A program made the translations under genes and the position numbers. Positions 45,387 to 55,336 of a stretch of 64,000 nucleotides of DNA are shown here, in pieces. The notes below the pieces were generated by a model. It was not told the origin of the DNA, made no database searches, and saw nothing but the letters and a program-made list of their open reading frames with translations. The stretch is from Limnohabitans sp. 2KL-51 (GTDB lineage: Bacteria; Pseudomonadota; Gammaproteobacteria; Burkholderiales; Burkholderiaceae_C), in the NCBI RefSeq assembly GCF_003063645.1, contig NZ_NESJ01000008.1:62001-126000 (forward strand). Direction: 5' to 3'. Every line of letters begins with the position of its first letter. Position 1 is the stretch's first letter.

Positions 45387-45710
45387 ATAGAATTTAAATT
45401 TGCCGCTTGAAGCATCATTGATGCTTCAAATTTGCACTTCCCACAGGAGGGTGGGCAGTTCTGTCCAAAGATTGAATGCTCTTAAACATGTCGCTATTTT
45501 GGGGCGTCAAGTGGGCATCAAACCAGCCCATCATTGCACGGGAAGAAAGCACATGGTGAAGGTCTTCACCGAGTGGGCCACCAGCATCACCGAAATAGCC
45601 GTTTTTGACCCTTCGTCCATGGTCGCCATGGCGCTGGCCAACAAACGCTCGCTCACAGTCTTGACATGTTTGTAATTTAGGTCCATTGCTCCAAGGCCTG
45701 GGCACAGAAC
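45387..45710. other. Region without an intact gene upstream of the transposase remnant
   Basis: Short frames in both directions, none with a recognisable family or a good ribosome site. Given the transposase tail that follows, this looks like debris of an insertion or deletion event. Together with the remnant, the stretch between the carbonic-anhydrase-like gene and the secreted protein gene is 566 bp. Confidence 0.5.
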
Positions 45711-45887
45711 ATGAGCCTGCGCAAGGTGACCAAGAGCCGGTGTTCATTCCAAAGCGATGAGGCCTTGCTGAAATTGTTCTATTTGGCGCTGAACAACATC
45801 AACAAGAAGTGGATGCTGCCGCTCAGAGCTTGGAAAGCCGCAGTAACCCTGACCATTCAGAACAAAGGCAGGATACCCAAGGACTGA
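45711..45887 (+). pseudogene. IS256-family transposase, C-terminal remnant
   Basis: 58 codons starting MSLRKVTKSR, followed by SFQSDEALLKLFYLALNNINKKW and PLRAWKAAVTL. This matches the closing region of IS256/Mutator transposases (SLRKV-KTRG-F-D---LKLLYLAL-NI-KKW-MP---WK-A). The DDE catalytic domain is missing and the frame ends early, so it is inactive. It marks an old insertion in this gene-poor segment. Confidence 0.75.
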
Positions 45888-45952
45888 TCGCAGCCCCGTT
45901 TACACAAAACTCTGTACACCCTCGCTTCATGGCTTGTCTCCAAAATGAGGGG

Positions 45953-47329
45953 TCACTGCAGAACCAAGCGGCCCTGGTTATTGACGAAGTCAACGGTTAC
46001 TGAGTGCCACTCCAAAACGCCCGTTGAACTCAATCGGAAGCGAAGCTGGCTGGTGATTTCCAATTGGTTGTTGTTGTCGTACGTGCGGTCGATCAGATTA
46101 AAAATCACAGAATTTGTTGTGTCGGACTCAACAACATAGCTGTGGACATCAATCTCATACTTGACGGATTTGCTGGTGTTGTTCCAGTGCGTCCATGTGC
46201 CTAAGGTTCCTGTGTCACCCACTTTGAGTGACGTGGGCTGGGATGATTTGACGTATTCGCTGTAGGACCCATCAGAGTGGGATTTTGCCAACTCTACAAA
46301 GTTCATGTCGTAATAGGTGATGTTGGTTTGAGTGCCCGAAAAACCCAAGCTGCAGTTGGATATGTTGACAATTTCAGTCGTCCCGACAGCGTAGGCGGCC
46401 TGTCCATTCCAGGTGGTTTTGAACGCGGGTGAGTCCGAGATGGAAAACGTCCCTTTGCAATCGCCCGTGGCATTGAACGTTTTGCTGCCGCCTGTCAGTA
46501 TTCGATTTTGGAAGGCTGTTTTAAAGTCGTAGCTTGGTGTGGCCACTTTCTGGACAACGCCCGCCATGTTGCCTTTGCGTACACAAGAGCGCAAATTGCT
46601 GTTGCCCTGCATCTCACTGAAGGTATACGACAAATTCAAATAATCCGACTGGATGTTCATGTCATCAATATTGACGTTGGCACTGAATCCATCCTCGCAA
46701 ACAATTTTCCCCGTTGCGCTGAATCTGGAGCCAGCAGGCTGACCCGTCATAGAACTCACGCACATATTGCTGCCGTCCAGTTGTGAGGTCGTTATCGTGA
46801 AGTTGGAGCCTGTTCCTTGTTGTCCTTTGTGAATGGCGGTTATCGTCAGCTCACCATTCACACTGGGATTGGCACAGCCCGATAAGGCCAAGCTGTCTAT
46901 AGCCTTCCAGGTCTGATTCAGATTGGGACTGGCAAAGCTGAACCGTTGCAACGCCATGCTCCCGCTTTTGTTGTCGTAGCTGTAGGTGAGCGTGGCATCG
47001 GTGTTGGAGTTGAAAGTGAGCGTTGCCGTGCCCACAGCGGTTTGTTTGACCAGCGCGGGGTTGTAGTTGGGTCCAGGCACAGGGCCCGTGCCGCGGAACA
47101 AAGTGCCCGTCAGGGTGTTGCCACTCAAGACACCCCCCATGGTAAGAAAGCTGGCTTTGGTGTCGTCACCATAGTTGAACCACGCCACAAAGATGGTGTC
47201 GTTTTGCTGGCCGACGTTCAGGCCCATGCCGCTTTGGGTGGGATTCCACCACCAGTCTTGGTAGTTGTTGGTGGCGTGTGAGAGGCCAGACGCCAAATAA
47301 AGTACCCAGGCGAAGAGCGTTTTGATCAT
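45953..47329 (-). CDS. Secreted protein of unknown function
   Basis: A 458-residue protein with a Sec signal peptide (MIKTLFAWVLYLASGLSHA). The N-terminal part has NYQDWWWNPTQSGMGLNVGQQNDTIFVAWFNY, a Trp-rich motif that I recall from many hypothetical secreted proteins of Burkholderiales and Xanthomonadales; it is predicted to be beta-rich. The C-terminal half is rich in Ser/Thr/Asn, with four to six cysteines that could form disulfides. ATG 47329 is favoured because the signal peptide starts there. I do not recognise a function. Codon use is less GC-rich than in the neighbouring genes. Confidence 0.75.
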   Translation of the reverse strand: MIKTLFAWVLYLASGLSHATNNYQDWWWNPTQSGMGLNVGQQNDTIFVAWFNYGDDTKASFLTMGGVLSGNTLTGTLFRGTGPVPGPNYNPALVKQTAVGTATLTFNSNTDATLTYSYDNKSGSMALQRFSFASPNLNQTWKAIDSLALSGCANPSVNGELTITAIHKGQQGTGSNFTITTSQLDGSNMCVSSMTGQPAGSRFSATGKIVCEDGFSANVNIDDMNIQSDYLNLSYTFSEMQGNSNLRSCVRKGNMAGVVQKVATPSYDFKTAFQNRILTGGSKTFNATGDCKGTFSISDSPAFKTTWNGQAAYAVGTTEIVNISNCSLGFSGTQTNITYYDMNFVELAKSHSDGSYSEYVKSSQPTSLKVGDTGTLGTWTHWNNTSKSVKYEIDVHSYVVESDTTNSVIFNLIDRTYDNNNQLEITSQLRFRLSSTGVLEWHSVTVDFVNNQGRLVLQ

Positions 47330-47389
47330 TGTTGTGCAGGGATATGGGTGGGTGAATATTGGACTCGCGGGGTTGGGGGGCATTGAGAT

Positions 47390-48295
47390 TCAATGCGCTT
47401 TCATGGCCTTGCCCACTTCCAGCGTCCCTTGCTCTGAACCGGCACGGGGCACCATTTCGCCTTGGCGGTCGGTCACCTGCGCCATGGCCTCGGCCAGGCG
47501 ATCGGCGGTGTCGGGGCCGGTGCCCAAGTACACGCCTTGCGTGAGCGTGATGTGCGCCACCTCAAAGCTGCCTGCGCCTGCGCAAATGATGGTGCGGTTG
47601 GGGGCATCGTCGCTGACCATGACCAGCATGGCGGGCACCACGGCGCTGGGGTCCAGGGCTTGCAGCACCGCTTCGGGCATCAGGCCTTCGGTCATGCGAG
47701 TGGCTGCAGTGGGGGCCAGGCAGTTGACGCGGATGTTGTGTTTTTCACCCTCAATCGACAGGGTTTGCATCAGGCCCGCCAGCGCCATCTTGGCCGCGCC
47801 GTAATTGGCTTGACCAAAGTTGCCATAGAGCCCGCTGGACGAGGTGGTCATGACGATGCGCCCATGGTTTTGTGCCTGCATGAGGGGCCAGACGGCTTTG
47901 CTGCAGTGCACCGCCCCCATGACGTGCACATCCATCACCAGCTTGAAGTCGGCCAATTCCATCTTCGCAAAGCTCTTGTCGCGCAAGATACCCGCGTTGT
48001 TGACCAAAATGTCCACCCTGCCCCAGGCGTCCACCGCTTGGTTAACCATGGCCTTCACGGCTTCAAAGTCCGTCACCGATGCGCCATTGGCCAAGGCTTC
48101 GCCGCCCGCTGCGCGGATTTCATTGACCACCGCCTGCGCGGCAGAGACCGAGCCGCCCACACCATGCACATCGCCGCCCAGGTCGTTGACGAGCACCTTG
48201 GCCCCGCGTGCGGCCAGCGCCAGCGCGTGCTGCTTGCCCAAACCGCCGCCGGCGCCCGTGACGATGGCCACGCGGCCTTTGAAATCGATGCTCAT
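47390..48295 (-). CDS. SDR-family 3-hydroxyacyl-CoA dehydrogenase-like oxidoreductase
   Basis: A 301-residue short-chain dehydrogenase. The cofactor site is TGAGGGLGKQ, NNAGILRD follows, and the catalytic serine lies in TTSSSGLYGNFGQANYGAAK with Tyr and Lys of YGAAK. The N-terminal layout, VLVNDLGGDVHGVGGS, is that of the dehydrogenase domain of peroxisomal multifunctional enzyme type 2. It likely oxidises a 3-hydroxyacyl-CoA. ATG 48295 has AAGGA upstream; a longer frame overlaps the intergenic region. It is divergent from the Nudix gene. Confidence 0.9.
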   Translation of the reverse strand: MSIDFKGRVAIVTGAGGGLGKQHALALAARGAKVLVNDLGGDVHGVGGSVSAAQAVVNEIRAAGGEALANGASVTDFEAVKAMVNQAVDAWGRVDILVNNAGILRDKSFAKMELADFKLVMDVHVMGAVHCSKAVWPLMQAQNHGRIVMTTSSSGLYGNFGQANYGAAKMALAGLMQTLSIEGEKHNIRVNCLAPTAATRMTEGLMPEAVLQALDPSAVVPAMLVMVSDDAPNRTIICAGAGSFEVAHITLTQGVYLGTGPDTADRLAEAMAQVTDRQGEMVPRAGSEQGTLEVGKAMKAH

Positions 48296-48430
48296 GTGTT
48301 TTCCTTGTGACATTGAAAAACGGGGCTGACCTGATTCATCTGCTAATCTGGCTCCAATCACCCTGCTGCCCGCTGCGCATGGACTTTAAACCAGCCCCCT
48401 GGCACTGCCTGTTACCCGATTGATAACCTT

Positions 48431-49309
48431 ATGGAATTGAATACCGAAATCCTCACCACCGCCCCCTTGGACGCCGCCACTGTGGTCATGCTGCGCGATG
48501 GTCCGGGCGGCTTGCAGGTGCTGTTGATGCGCAGGCATCAGGCCTCGAACGTGCTGGGCGGGGTCTATGTGTTTCCAGGCGGCAAACTCGACCCGGCAGA
48601 CCAGCACCCTGCCTGGTTGCAACGCCTGAGCCAAAACAGCGCCACCTTACAAGAAAGGCTAGGCGAACCCGATATACCTGCCGCACGCGCCTCTGGCCTC
48701 TTTGTGGCGGCCATGCGCGAGGCCTACGAAGAATGTCGCGTCCTTTTGGGCTGTGCCCAGCATGCCGAGCCACTGTCTCAGTCCTTAGTGCAAGCCCTTT
48801 TGAGCGGGCAGAACTGGCACGAGGCCTTCCACTCGCAAGCGCTGACTTTGCACACCGAACATCTTTTGCCTTGGTGTCGCTGGATCACACCGCGTCAGGC
48901 CTCGGTCACCAACAAGCGCTTTGACACCCGGTTTTTTGTCACCCAAGTGCCCGACAACCAGTTGGCTGAACACGACAACTTTGAGGCCACAGAGGTGCTC
49001 TGGATACAACCGCGCCAGGCGCTACAGCGCTATTGGGACCGCGAGATCGAGCTGGCTCCACCCCAAATCATGAGCCTCGTGCACCTGAGCCGCCACCCGC
49101 ATGCCCAAAGCGTGCTGGCCGAGGCGCAAAGCCGCCGCCCTCCGGTGGTCGAGCCTGAGCCGTTTGACCAAGACGGCGTCCGCACCATTTGCTACCCGGG
49201 GGATCCGCGTCACTCGGTCCGGCAAGCTGCCTTCCCCGGCCCCAGCCGTTTGATGTTCAAAAACAAACGGTTTGAGCCCGAGGCGGGCTTAACCGCTTTG
49301 CTTGACTAG
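48431..49309 (+). CDS. Nudix hydrolase, NUDT19-like
   Basis: A 292-residue Nudix protein. The box is split: FPGGKLD near residue 50 and the catalytic helix AAMREAYEECRVLLG near 95-110, with a long insert between them as in the NUDT19/CoA-diphosphatase type. The acyl-CoA rich surroundings agree with a CoA or acyl-CoA pyrophosphatase, but this is not proven. The frame starts MELNTEIL close to the end of the divergent region that it shares with the SDR gene. Confidence 0.85.
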   Translation: MELNTEILTTAPLDAATVVMLRDGPGGLQVLLMRRHQASNVLGGVYVFPGGKLDPADQHPAWLQRLSQNSATLQERLGEPDIPAARASGLFVAAMREAYEECRVLLGCAQHAEPLSQSLVQALLSGQNWHEAFHSQALTLHTEHLLPWCRWITPRQASVTNKRFDTRFFVTQVPDNQLAEHDNFEATEVLWIQPRQALQRYWDREIELAPPQIMSLVHLSRHPHAQSVLAEAQSRRPPVVEPEPFDQDGVRTICYPGDPRHSVRQAAFPGPSRLMFKNKRFEPEAGLTALLD

Positions 49310-49372
49310 AATGTGGCGTTAACACGTTTCATTTGCTTACGTGATTTCTGTATTCACTTGTAACTTCGTCTC

Positions 49373-49738
49373 ATGAGCCAAACACCTCAGCCGATTTATT
49401 TGTCCATTGAGCGGGCCATGGAATTCATTGGTGATGCCAATGGCGTATTGTCCCTGCTCAAGACGCTGCAGCAAACCCTGAGCGATGATTTGCCCCAACT
49501 GCAAGAGTTGCTGGACAAAGGCGATGTGTACGCAGCCAACCGCATCCTGCATCAACTCAAGGGCTTCACGCCCGTTTTTTGCGTTGACAGTCTGGTCGAA
49601 CAGGTGGTCATGGTCGAAGGCCTGAGCAAGCACGGTGAAACCAGCGAGGTGCGCACCGCTTATGGCCAACTGGCCCCGCAACTCGAAGCGTTGCGCCTGG
49701 AAGTGATCGCGCATCTGGACAGCCACAGCCCAAGCTGA
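49373..49738 (+). CDS. Hpt (histidine phosphotransfer) domain protein
   Basis: A 121-residue all-helical protein. HQLKGFTPVF with His60 matches the Hpt signature HxxKG, in which the histidine is phosphorylated in multistep phosphorelays. There is no kinase or receiver gene beside it, so its partner is elsewhere. It stands 63 bases after the Nudix gene and ends before a strong bidirectional terminator shared with ettA. Confidence 0.75.
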   Translation: MSQTPQPIYLSIERAMEFIGDANGVLSLLKTLQQTLSDDLPQLQELLDKGDVYAANRILHQLKGFTPVFCVDSLVEQVVMVEGLSKHGETSEVRTAYGQLAPQLEALRLEVIAHLDSHSPS

Positions 49739-49762
49739 ACTGAAGCAGCATCCTTCGCGCAT

Positions 49763-49793
49763 AAAAAACGGGCCCTAAGGACCCGTTTTTTTG
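49763..49793. terminator. Bidirectional rho-independent terminator (hpt / ettA)
   Basis: AAAACGGG...CCCGTTTTTTT with a short central bulge: an A-run on the left and a T-run on the right of the stem, so it can stop transcription of both convergent genes. Confidence 0.85.
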
Positions 49794-49807
49794 TTTCATT
49801 TCACCAA

Positions 49808-51469
49808 TTACTTCAAAGCCTTGAAGCGCACGCGCTTGGGCTTGGCGCCCTCTTCGCCCAGACGGCGCTTTTTGTCGGCTTCGTACTCTTGGTAGTTGCC
49901 GTCAAAGAACACCCACTGGCTGTCGCCTTCGGCGGCCAGAATGTGCGTCGCAATGCGGTCCAGGAACCAGCGGTCGTGGCTGATGACCATGATCGAGCCT
50001 GCGAATTCCAGCAGCGCATCTTCCAGCGCACGCAAGGTTTCCACGTCCAAGTCGTTGGAGGGTTCATCCAGCAGCAACACGTTGCCGCCTTCGATCAGGG
50101 TTTTGGCCAAGTGCAAGCGGCCGCGTTCACCGCCCGACAGCATGCCGACCTTCTTTTGCTGGTCGCCACCGTTGAAGTTGAAGCGCCCGCAATACGCGCG
50201 GCTGGCCATCTGGAACTTGCCCACGTTGATGATGTCCAGTCCGCCCGAGACGTCTTCCCAAACGGTCTTGCTGTTGTCCAGGTCATCACGGTTCTGGTCC
50301 ACAAAGGCCATGCGCACGGTCTGGCCAATCTTCACCTCGCCGCTGTCGGGCTGCTCTTTGCCGGCGATCAGCTTGAACAGGGTCGATTTACCGGCACCGT
50401 TGGGGCCGATGATGCCCACGATGGCGCCCGCAGGCACCTGGAAGCTCAGGTTGTCGATCAGTAAACGGTCGCCAAAAGACTTGCTGACGTTCTTGAACTC
50501 GAACACCTCGTTGCCCAAACGCTCAGCCACAGGGATAAAGATCTCCTGGGTCTCGTTGCGTTTTTGGTAGTCGTAGTCGCTCAACTCTTCGAAGCGGGCC
50601 AGACGCGCCTTGCTTTTGGCCTGACGGCCCTTGGGGTTGGCACGCGACCACTCCAGCTCTTTCTTCATGGCCTTGGAGCGGGCATCTTCGGTGCGCTGCT
50701 CGGTGGCCAAACGGGCGTCTTTTTGCTCCAACCAGCTGGAGTAGTTGCCCTTGTAAGGAATGCCGGATCCCCGGTCGAGTTCCAAAATCCACTCGGCGGC
50801 GTTGTCCAGAAAATAACGGTCGTGGGTGATGGCCACCACGGTCCCCGAAAAACGCTGCAAAAACAGCTCGAGCCAGTCCACGCTTTCAGCGTCCAAGTGG
50901 TTGGTCGGCTCGTCCAGCAGCAACATGTCGGGGCGTGACAGCAACAAGCGGCACAGGGCCACGCGGCGTTTTTCACCGCCTGACAGTTTGCCTATGATGG
51001 CGTCCCAAGCGGGCAGGCGCAGCGCATCGGCGGCAATCTCCAGCTGGTGCTCTGAGGCATCGCCCGCAGTGGAAATGATGGCTTCGAGCTTGGCCTGCTC
51101 GGCGGCCAATGCGTCAAAGTCGGCGTCTTCTTCGGCGTAGGCGGCGTACACCTCTTCCAAGCGGGCTTGCGCGGCCTTGACTTCGCCCATGCCGCTTTCC
51201 ACGGCTTCGCGCACGGTCTGCTCAGGGTCCATGATGGGTTCCTGCGGCAGGTAACCGATCTTCAGGCCCGCCATCGGAATGGCTTCGCCCTCGATCTCTT
51301 TGTCGATGCCCGCCATGATCTTGAGCAACGTGGACTTGCCAGAGCCGTTGGTACCCAATACGCCAATCTTGGCACCGGGGAAGAAAGACAGCGAAATGTC
51401 TTTGAGAATGTGACGCTTCGGGGGCACGATCTTGCCAACCCGGTTCATCGAAAATACGTATTGAGCCAT
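49808..51469 (-). CDS. ettA: Energy-dependent translational throttle protein EttA (ABC-F)
   Basis: A 553-residue ABC-F protein with two nucleotide-binding domains and no membrane segments. Walker A motifs are GTNGSGKST (first) and GPNGAGKST (second); signatures are [11 protein letters not shown] and [11 protein letters not shown]; Walker B regions are [11 protein letters not shown] and [11 protein letters not shown]. The linker between the domains is lysine/arginine-rich. EttA binds the ribosomal E site and gates elongation according to the ATP/ADP ratio. The start [13 protein letters not shown] is the conserved one. It may be co-transcribed with the exonuclease gene upstream. Confidence 0.97.
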   Translation of the reverse strand: MAQYVFSMNRVGKIVPPKRHILKDISLSFFPGAKIGVLGTNGSGKSTLLKIMAGIDKEIEGEAIPMAGLKIGYLPQEPIMDPEQTVREAVESGMGEVKAAQARLEEVYAAYAEEDADFDALAAEQAKLEAIISTAGDASEHQLEIAADALRLPAWDAIIGKLSGGEKRRVALCRLLLSRPDMLLLDEPTNHLDAESVDWLELFLQRFSGTVVAITHDRYFLDNAAEWILELDRGSGIPYKGNYSSWLEQKDARLATEQRTEDARSKAMKKELEWSRANPKGRQAKSKARLARFEELSDYDYQKRNETQEIFIPVAERLGNEVFEFKNVSKSFGDRLLIDNLSFQVPAGAIVGIIGPNGAGKSTLFKLIAGKEQPDSGEVKIGQTVRMAFVDQNRDDLDNSKTVWEDVSGGLDIINVGKFQMASRAYCGRFNFNGGDQQKKVGMLSGGERGRLHLAKTLIEGGNVLLLDEPSNDLDVETLRALEDALLEFAGSIMVISHDRWFLDRIATHILAAEGDSQWVFFDGNYQEYEADKKRRLGEEGAKPKRVRFKALK

Positions 51470-51606
51470 GAGTCACCCTGAATAAAAATGGACAGAAACC
51501 GGGCACCCCAAGGGCGTCGGCTCTGCACCGCGAACCTGCATGTGGGGTCAGGTGCGGTATGTGCAACCCAACATTATCCCAGCTTGCCAGGCTTGTGCAT
51601 GAAAAA

Positions 51607-52680
51607 TCAGACCGCCCGCTCCTTCAACTGGCCCGAACGGCTGGAAAACTGCACCCGGCTGTCCATCGCTTCGAGCTGCACCCGGGCGCTGCGCTGGCCA
51701 TAGACCTCGGCGCGCAACCAGTCGCACTCCGCATCCAGCAGATCGTCCGAAGCCAAACTGCACCACCACACACGGCCTTCGGCGTCCCAGCGGTAGCCCC
51801 GGGCTTTGAGCTTGTCTTTGGCCTCAAAGGGCGCACCGGTCGCACGCAGCTTGTAGCGCGTCTGGTCTGCACCTGCCAGCAGGCGCGCCAAACCCGTTTG
51901 TTCATCGGCCAGCGGCGACGCCAACACCTGGAGCAAAGCGTGGCAGTCCACCTGCGCCCGGTGCGCGTCGTAAAACCAGCCGCGCTCTGAGGCCAAAAAC
52001 TCCAGCTTGGCCGAGCCGCTACCCTCTTTTTTCCAATCGATCCCTTGAAAAGAACAACCCCACGCCTTGCCCGCAAAGACCGGGAAACGCGCCTCGACAA
52101 ACGGCCGATCAAATCCGGCGTTGTGCGCGACGACGAGGTCGGCCTGCTCCACCAGCGCCGTGACCTCCGCATCGTCGATGCGCAAACCCCGCACCATGCT
52201 GTCGTCGATGCCCGTGATCTCGGTGATCTGGGCCGGAATCGGCTTGCCCGGGTCTTCAAACGACTCGTAAATGGTGACCGGGCCTATGGGCAAACCTGTG
52301 GCCAAGTCCACCAGCACAGACAGCATGGCCAGCTCAATCACTTTCTCATTTTTGCTGTCGAGCCCAGTGGTTTCGGTGTCGAGCACGATCACACGCCGTG
52401 TGGCTTGACCGCTCAAAGGTCCGTAATCAGTGCGCGGTACCAGCCGCCGCAGTACCCGAAAGTCAGGGTGCTGTGCCAGGTTTTGGGCCATGGCTTCTAA
52501 GTCGCTGGGGGCTGAACTGGTCATGGCCTCTGACGGCGCAACAGCCGCATACACCGACAAAGGCGTCACTGCCACAGTCGATGCCACTTGGGACATGGCC
52601 GTTTGGGTCTCCTTGGAAGGCACAGTTTCGGCTGCGTCGGCCTCAAAGCCGAAAAAACTCATCTGGTCGGTTTTGTTCAT
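51607..52680 (-). CDS. DEDDh 3'-5' exonuclease (DNA polymerase III epsilon-like)
   Basis: A 357-residue protein. After a ~95-residue unstructured leader come the exonuclease motifs: VLDTETTGLD (ExoI), VVAHNAGFDRPF (ExoII) and HRAQVDCHAL (ExoIII), so all DEDDh residues are present. A C-terminal ~80-residue domain with YKLRATGAPFEAKDKLKARGYRW resembles a small domain often fused to these enzymes. It probably takes part in DNA repair or RNA/DNA trimming and is not the replicative DnaQ, which is shorter. Confidence 0.88.
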   Translation of the reverse strand: MNKTDQMSFFGFEADAAETVPSKETQTAMSQVASTVAVTPLSVYAAVAPSEAMTSSAPSDLEAMAQNLAQHPDFRVLRRLVPRTDYGPLSGQATRRVIVLDTETTGLDSKNEKVIELAMLSVLVDLATGLPIGPVTIYESFEDPGKPIPAQITEITGIDDSMVRGLRIDDAEVTALVEQADLVVAHNAGFDRPFVEARFPVFAGKAWGCSFQGIDWKKEGSGSAKLEFLASERGWFYDAHRAQVDCHALLQVLASPLADEQTGLARLLAGADQTRYKLRATGAPFEAKDKLKARGYRWDAEGRVWWCSLASDDLLDAECDWLRAEVYGQRSARVQLEAMDSRVQFSSRSGQLKERAV

Positions 52681-52761
52681 AGGGAATGATTAAACCGCGA
52701 TCTTTGATCGCCCACACAACCCCTATGGTATGCAACAGATCACGATTTCAGCGCATGCCCT

Positions 52762-53751
52762 TCAATCGAGCTTGATACCGAGGTCCACCGCCAGCTTGAT
52801 CCAGACAGGCACTTCGCCTTCCCAGTCTTTTCGGGTGTCGGCCAGGTTTTTGGGCTTGTTGGGGATGGCGAAGGTCTCGCGCAGCTTGGCGGCTTTGTCG
52901 GTGTTGGCCCAAGCCACGGCTTCGTCAGCCATGCGTTTGAGCACGGCTTCGGGTGTGCCTGCAGGAGCCACAAGAGGCAAGCCACCTTCGAGCGTGACGA
53001 GTTTTTCGGTGTTGCCCTGCTCAGTCAATGTGGGCACATCGGGCAGTTTGGGCGATCTGTAACTGCCGGTCACACCAATGGGGCGCAAGCCCCGGGTGGA
53101 CATGGTGTTGAAAGCCTGATAGCTGCCCACAGCCACTTGCAACTGGCCCGAGGCCACGTCTAGCCACATGGGCGCTTCACCCCGGTAGTGCACCGACTGG
53201 ATGCTGGTGCCTTGCTGGCGGTTGGTCTGGTCGGCCAACATGTGCGGGTACGAGCCCGGTGCATAGGTGCCCATGGAGGTTGGATTCTTTTTGGCCCAGG
53301 CCACGAACTCGGCCATGTTCTTGGCCGGGATCTTGTCGGGGATGCCAACCACCAGGGGGCCGGACGGGAATACAGTCACGGGCGTGAGGTCTTTGTCCAG
53401 GTTGTAAGGCAGTTTGGAATAAAGAACGCGGTTTTGCCAAAACGTGCCCGATGTGCTCATGACAAAGGTGTAACCATCGGCGGGTGACTTGGCCACCGAA
53501 TCAATACCAATGATGGCTCCCGCGCCGGGTTTGTTTTCGATGACCACCGGAACCCCCAGCTTGCCCGACAAGTATTCGCCGTAATTGCGGGCATAGGCAT
53601 CGGTCAAGCCGCCGGGTGGAAAAGCCACCACGATCTTGATGGGCTTGGACGGCCACTTGGCAGCCTGCGCCCAAACAGGGCCTGTCAGACCGAGCGCCAG
53701 TGCCAGCAAGCTCAGCTGAATAAAGGGACGGCGCAATAATCTGGTGTTCAT
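52762..53751 (-). CDS. Bug-family (TctC-like) periplasmic solute receptor
   Basis: A 329-residue receptor with a Sec signal ending near VWAQA. The family motif VAFPPGGLTDAYAR, followed by ENKPGAGAIIG and SPADGYTFVMSTSGTF, is clear. It binds an unknown carboxylate in the periplasm. It is divergent from the aldehyde dehydrogenase gene, which might act on the same compound, and is upstream of the exonuclease gene on the same strand. No TctAB permease genes are nearby. Confidence 0.9.
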   Translation of the reverse strand: MNTRLLRRPFIQLSLLALALGLTGPVWAQAAKWPSKPIKIVVAFPPGGLTDAYARNYGEYLSGKLGVPVVIENKPGAGAIIGIDSVAKSPADGYTFVMSTSGTFWQNRVLYSKLPYNLDKDLTPVTVFPSGPLVVGIPDKIPAKNMAEFVAWAKKNPTSMGTYAPGSYPHMLADQTNRQQGTSIQSVHYRGEAPMWLDVASGQLQVAVGSYQAFNTMSTRGLRPIGVTGSYRSPKLPDVPTLTEQGNTEKLVTLEGGLPLVAPAGTPEAVLKRMADEAVAWANTDKAAKLRETFAIPNKPKNLADTRKDWEGEVPVWIKLAVDLGIKLD

Positions 53752-53909
53752 AGATAAGGCTCTCTCAAAAAATGGGTGCGTGCCAGTTTAGGGCACTTAC
53801 CCAGCCAGCGACAGTGGGGTTTCAACCCATGGCGTGTCGCCAAGGTGTACAGACAGGAAACGGATTCCCCTGTAAAACAGATTTCGTTTCAATCTACCTC
53901 TGGTACACC

Positions 53910-55334
53910 ATGGTCCAACATCTGAAGTTTTACATCGACGGCTCATGGGTCGAGCCCTCGCAGGCCAAAACCCGCACCGTGATCAACCCCGCCAACGAAC
54001 AAGCCCTGTACGACATTGCCTTGGGCAACGCCGACGACGTGAACAAGGCAGTGGTCGCCGCACGGCGTGCTTTTGAGTCCTTCAGCCAGACCACCCGCGA
54101 AGAACGCATCGCGCTCTTGACCCGCATCATCGAGGTCTACAAGACCCGCGCCAAAGACTTGGGCGCGGCGGTTTCTGACGAAATGGGTGCGCCTTTGGCG
54201 TTTGCCGAAAAGATGCAGGTCGGCGCAGGTCTGGGGCACATCGTGGCCACGTTGGGCGTGCTCAAGGACTACGCCTTTGAAGAAACCATTGGCAACGCCG
54301 AAGTGGTGCGCGAGCCCATTGGTGTGGTGGGCATGATCACCCCCTGGAACTGGCCCCTGAACCAGATCGCCTGCAAAGTGGCTCCGGCTTTGGCCGCAGG
54401 CTGCACCATGGTGCTCAAGCCCTCTGAATACACGCCCAGCTGTGCGCTGATTTTTGCCGAAATCCTGCATGAAGCAGGCGTGCCTGCCGGGGTGTTCAAC
54501 CTGATCAATGGCATGGGTCCGGATGTGGGTGCGGCCATGAGCGAGCACCCGGGTATCGACATGATGTCCTTCACCGGCTCGACCCGCGCAGGCATCGATG
54601 TGGCCCAACGCTCGGCCCCCACCGTCAAACGCGTGAGCCAGGAGCTGGGCGGCAAGTCGCCCAACATCATCCTGGACGACGCGGACTTCCAAAAAGCCGT
54701 CAGCGGCGGCGTGGCCCATGTGTTCTTGAACTCGGGCCAGTCGTGCAATGCGCCCACCCGCATGCTGGTACCGCAGTCGCGCATGGACGAAGTGATGGCG
54801 ATCGCCAAGGCCGTGGCCGGCAAGACCAAAGCCGGTGACCCGCGCGCCGACGACACGCAAATGGGCCCCGTGGTCAACGAGACCCAGTGGCACAAAATTC
54901 AGTGCCTGATTGCCAAGGGCATCGAGGAAGGTGCCACGCTGGTCGCTGGCGGCCCCGGGCGCCCTGAGGGTTACAGCGCGGGCTATCTGGTGCGCCCCAC
55001 CATCTTTGGCAATGTGCGCAACGACATGACCATTGCCCGCGAAGAAGTCTTCGGCCCGGTGTTGGTCATCATCGGTTACGCCGACGACGAAGATGCCATT
55101 CGCATGGCCAACGACACGCCTTATGGCCTGGCCGGTTATGTGTCCGGTGGCGACAAGGACCGCGTGCGCGCTGTGGCCCGTCGGCTGCGTGCGGGCAACA
55201 TCAACCTCAACGGTGTGCCCAACGAACGCACCGCCCCGTTTGGCGGCTACAAGCAGTCGGGCAACGGCCGCGAATGGGGCCGCTTTGGCTTGGAGGAATA
55301 CCTCGAAGTCAAGGCCATCGCAGGCTTCAACTGA
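53910..55334 (+). CDS. Aldehyde dehydrogenase family protein
   Basis: A 474-residue NAD(P)-dependent aldehyde dehydrogenase. Asn of TPWNWPLNQ, catalytic Glu of QELGGKSPNII and catalytic Cys of NSGQSCNAPTRM are all present, and so is the late EVFGPVLVIIGY motif. It oxidises an aldehyde to the acid; the substrate is not defined by sequence. ATG 53910 (MVQHLKFYIDGSW) was chosen as homologues begin so; a longer frame covers the divergent promoter region. It ends in a hairpin terminator at 55337-55378. Confidence 0.93.
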   Translation: MVQHLKFYIDGSWVEPSQAKTRTVINPANEQALYDIALGNADDVNKAVVAARRAFESFSQTTREERIALLTRIIEVYKTRAKDLGAAVSDEMGAPLAFAEKMQVGAGLGHIVATLGVLKDYAFEETIGNAEVVREPIGVVGMITPWNWPLNQIACKVAPALAAGCTMVLKPSEYTPSCALIFAEILHEAGVPAGVFNLINGMGPDVGAAMSEHPGIDMMSFTGSTRAGIDVAQRSAPTVKRVSQELGGKSPNIILDDADFQKAVSGGVAHVFLNSGQSCNAPTRMLVPQSRMDEVMAIAKAVAGKTKAGDPRADDTQMGPVVNETQWHKIQCLIAKGIEEGATLVAGGPGRPEGYSAGYLVRPTIFGNVRNDMTIAREEVFGPVLVIIGYADDEDAIRMANDTPYGLAGYVSGGDKDRVRAVARRLRAGNINLNGVPNERTAPFGGYKQSGNGREWGRFGLEEYLEVKAIAGFN

Positions 55335-55336
55335 GC

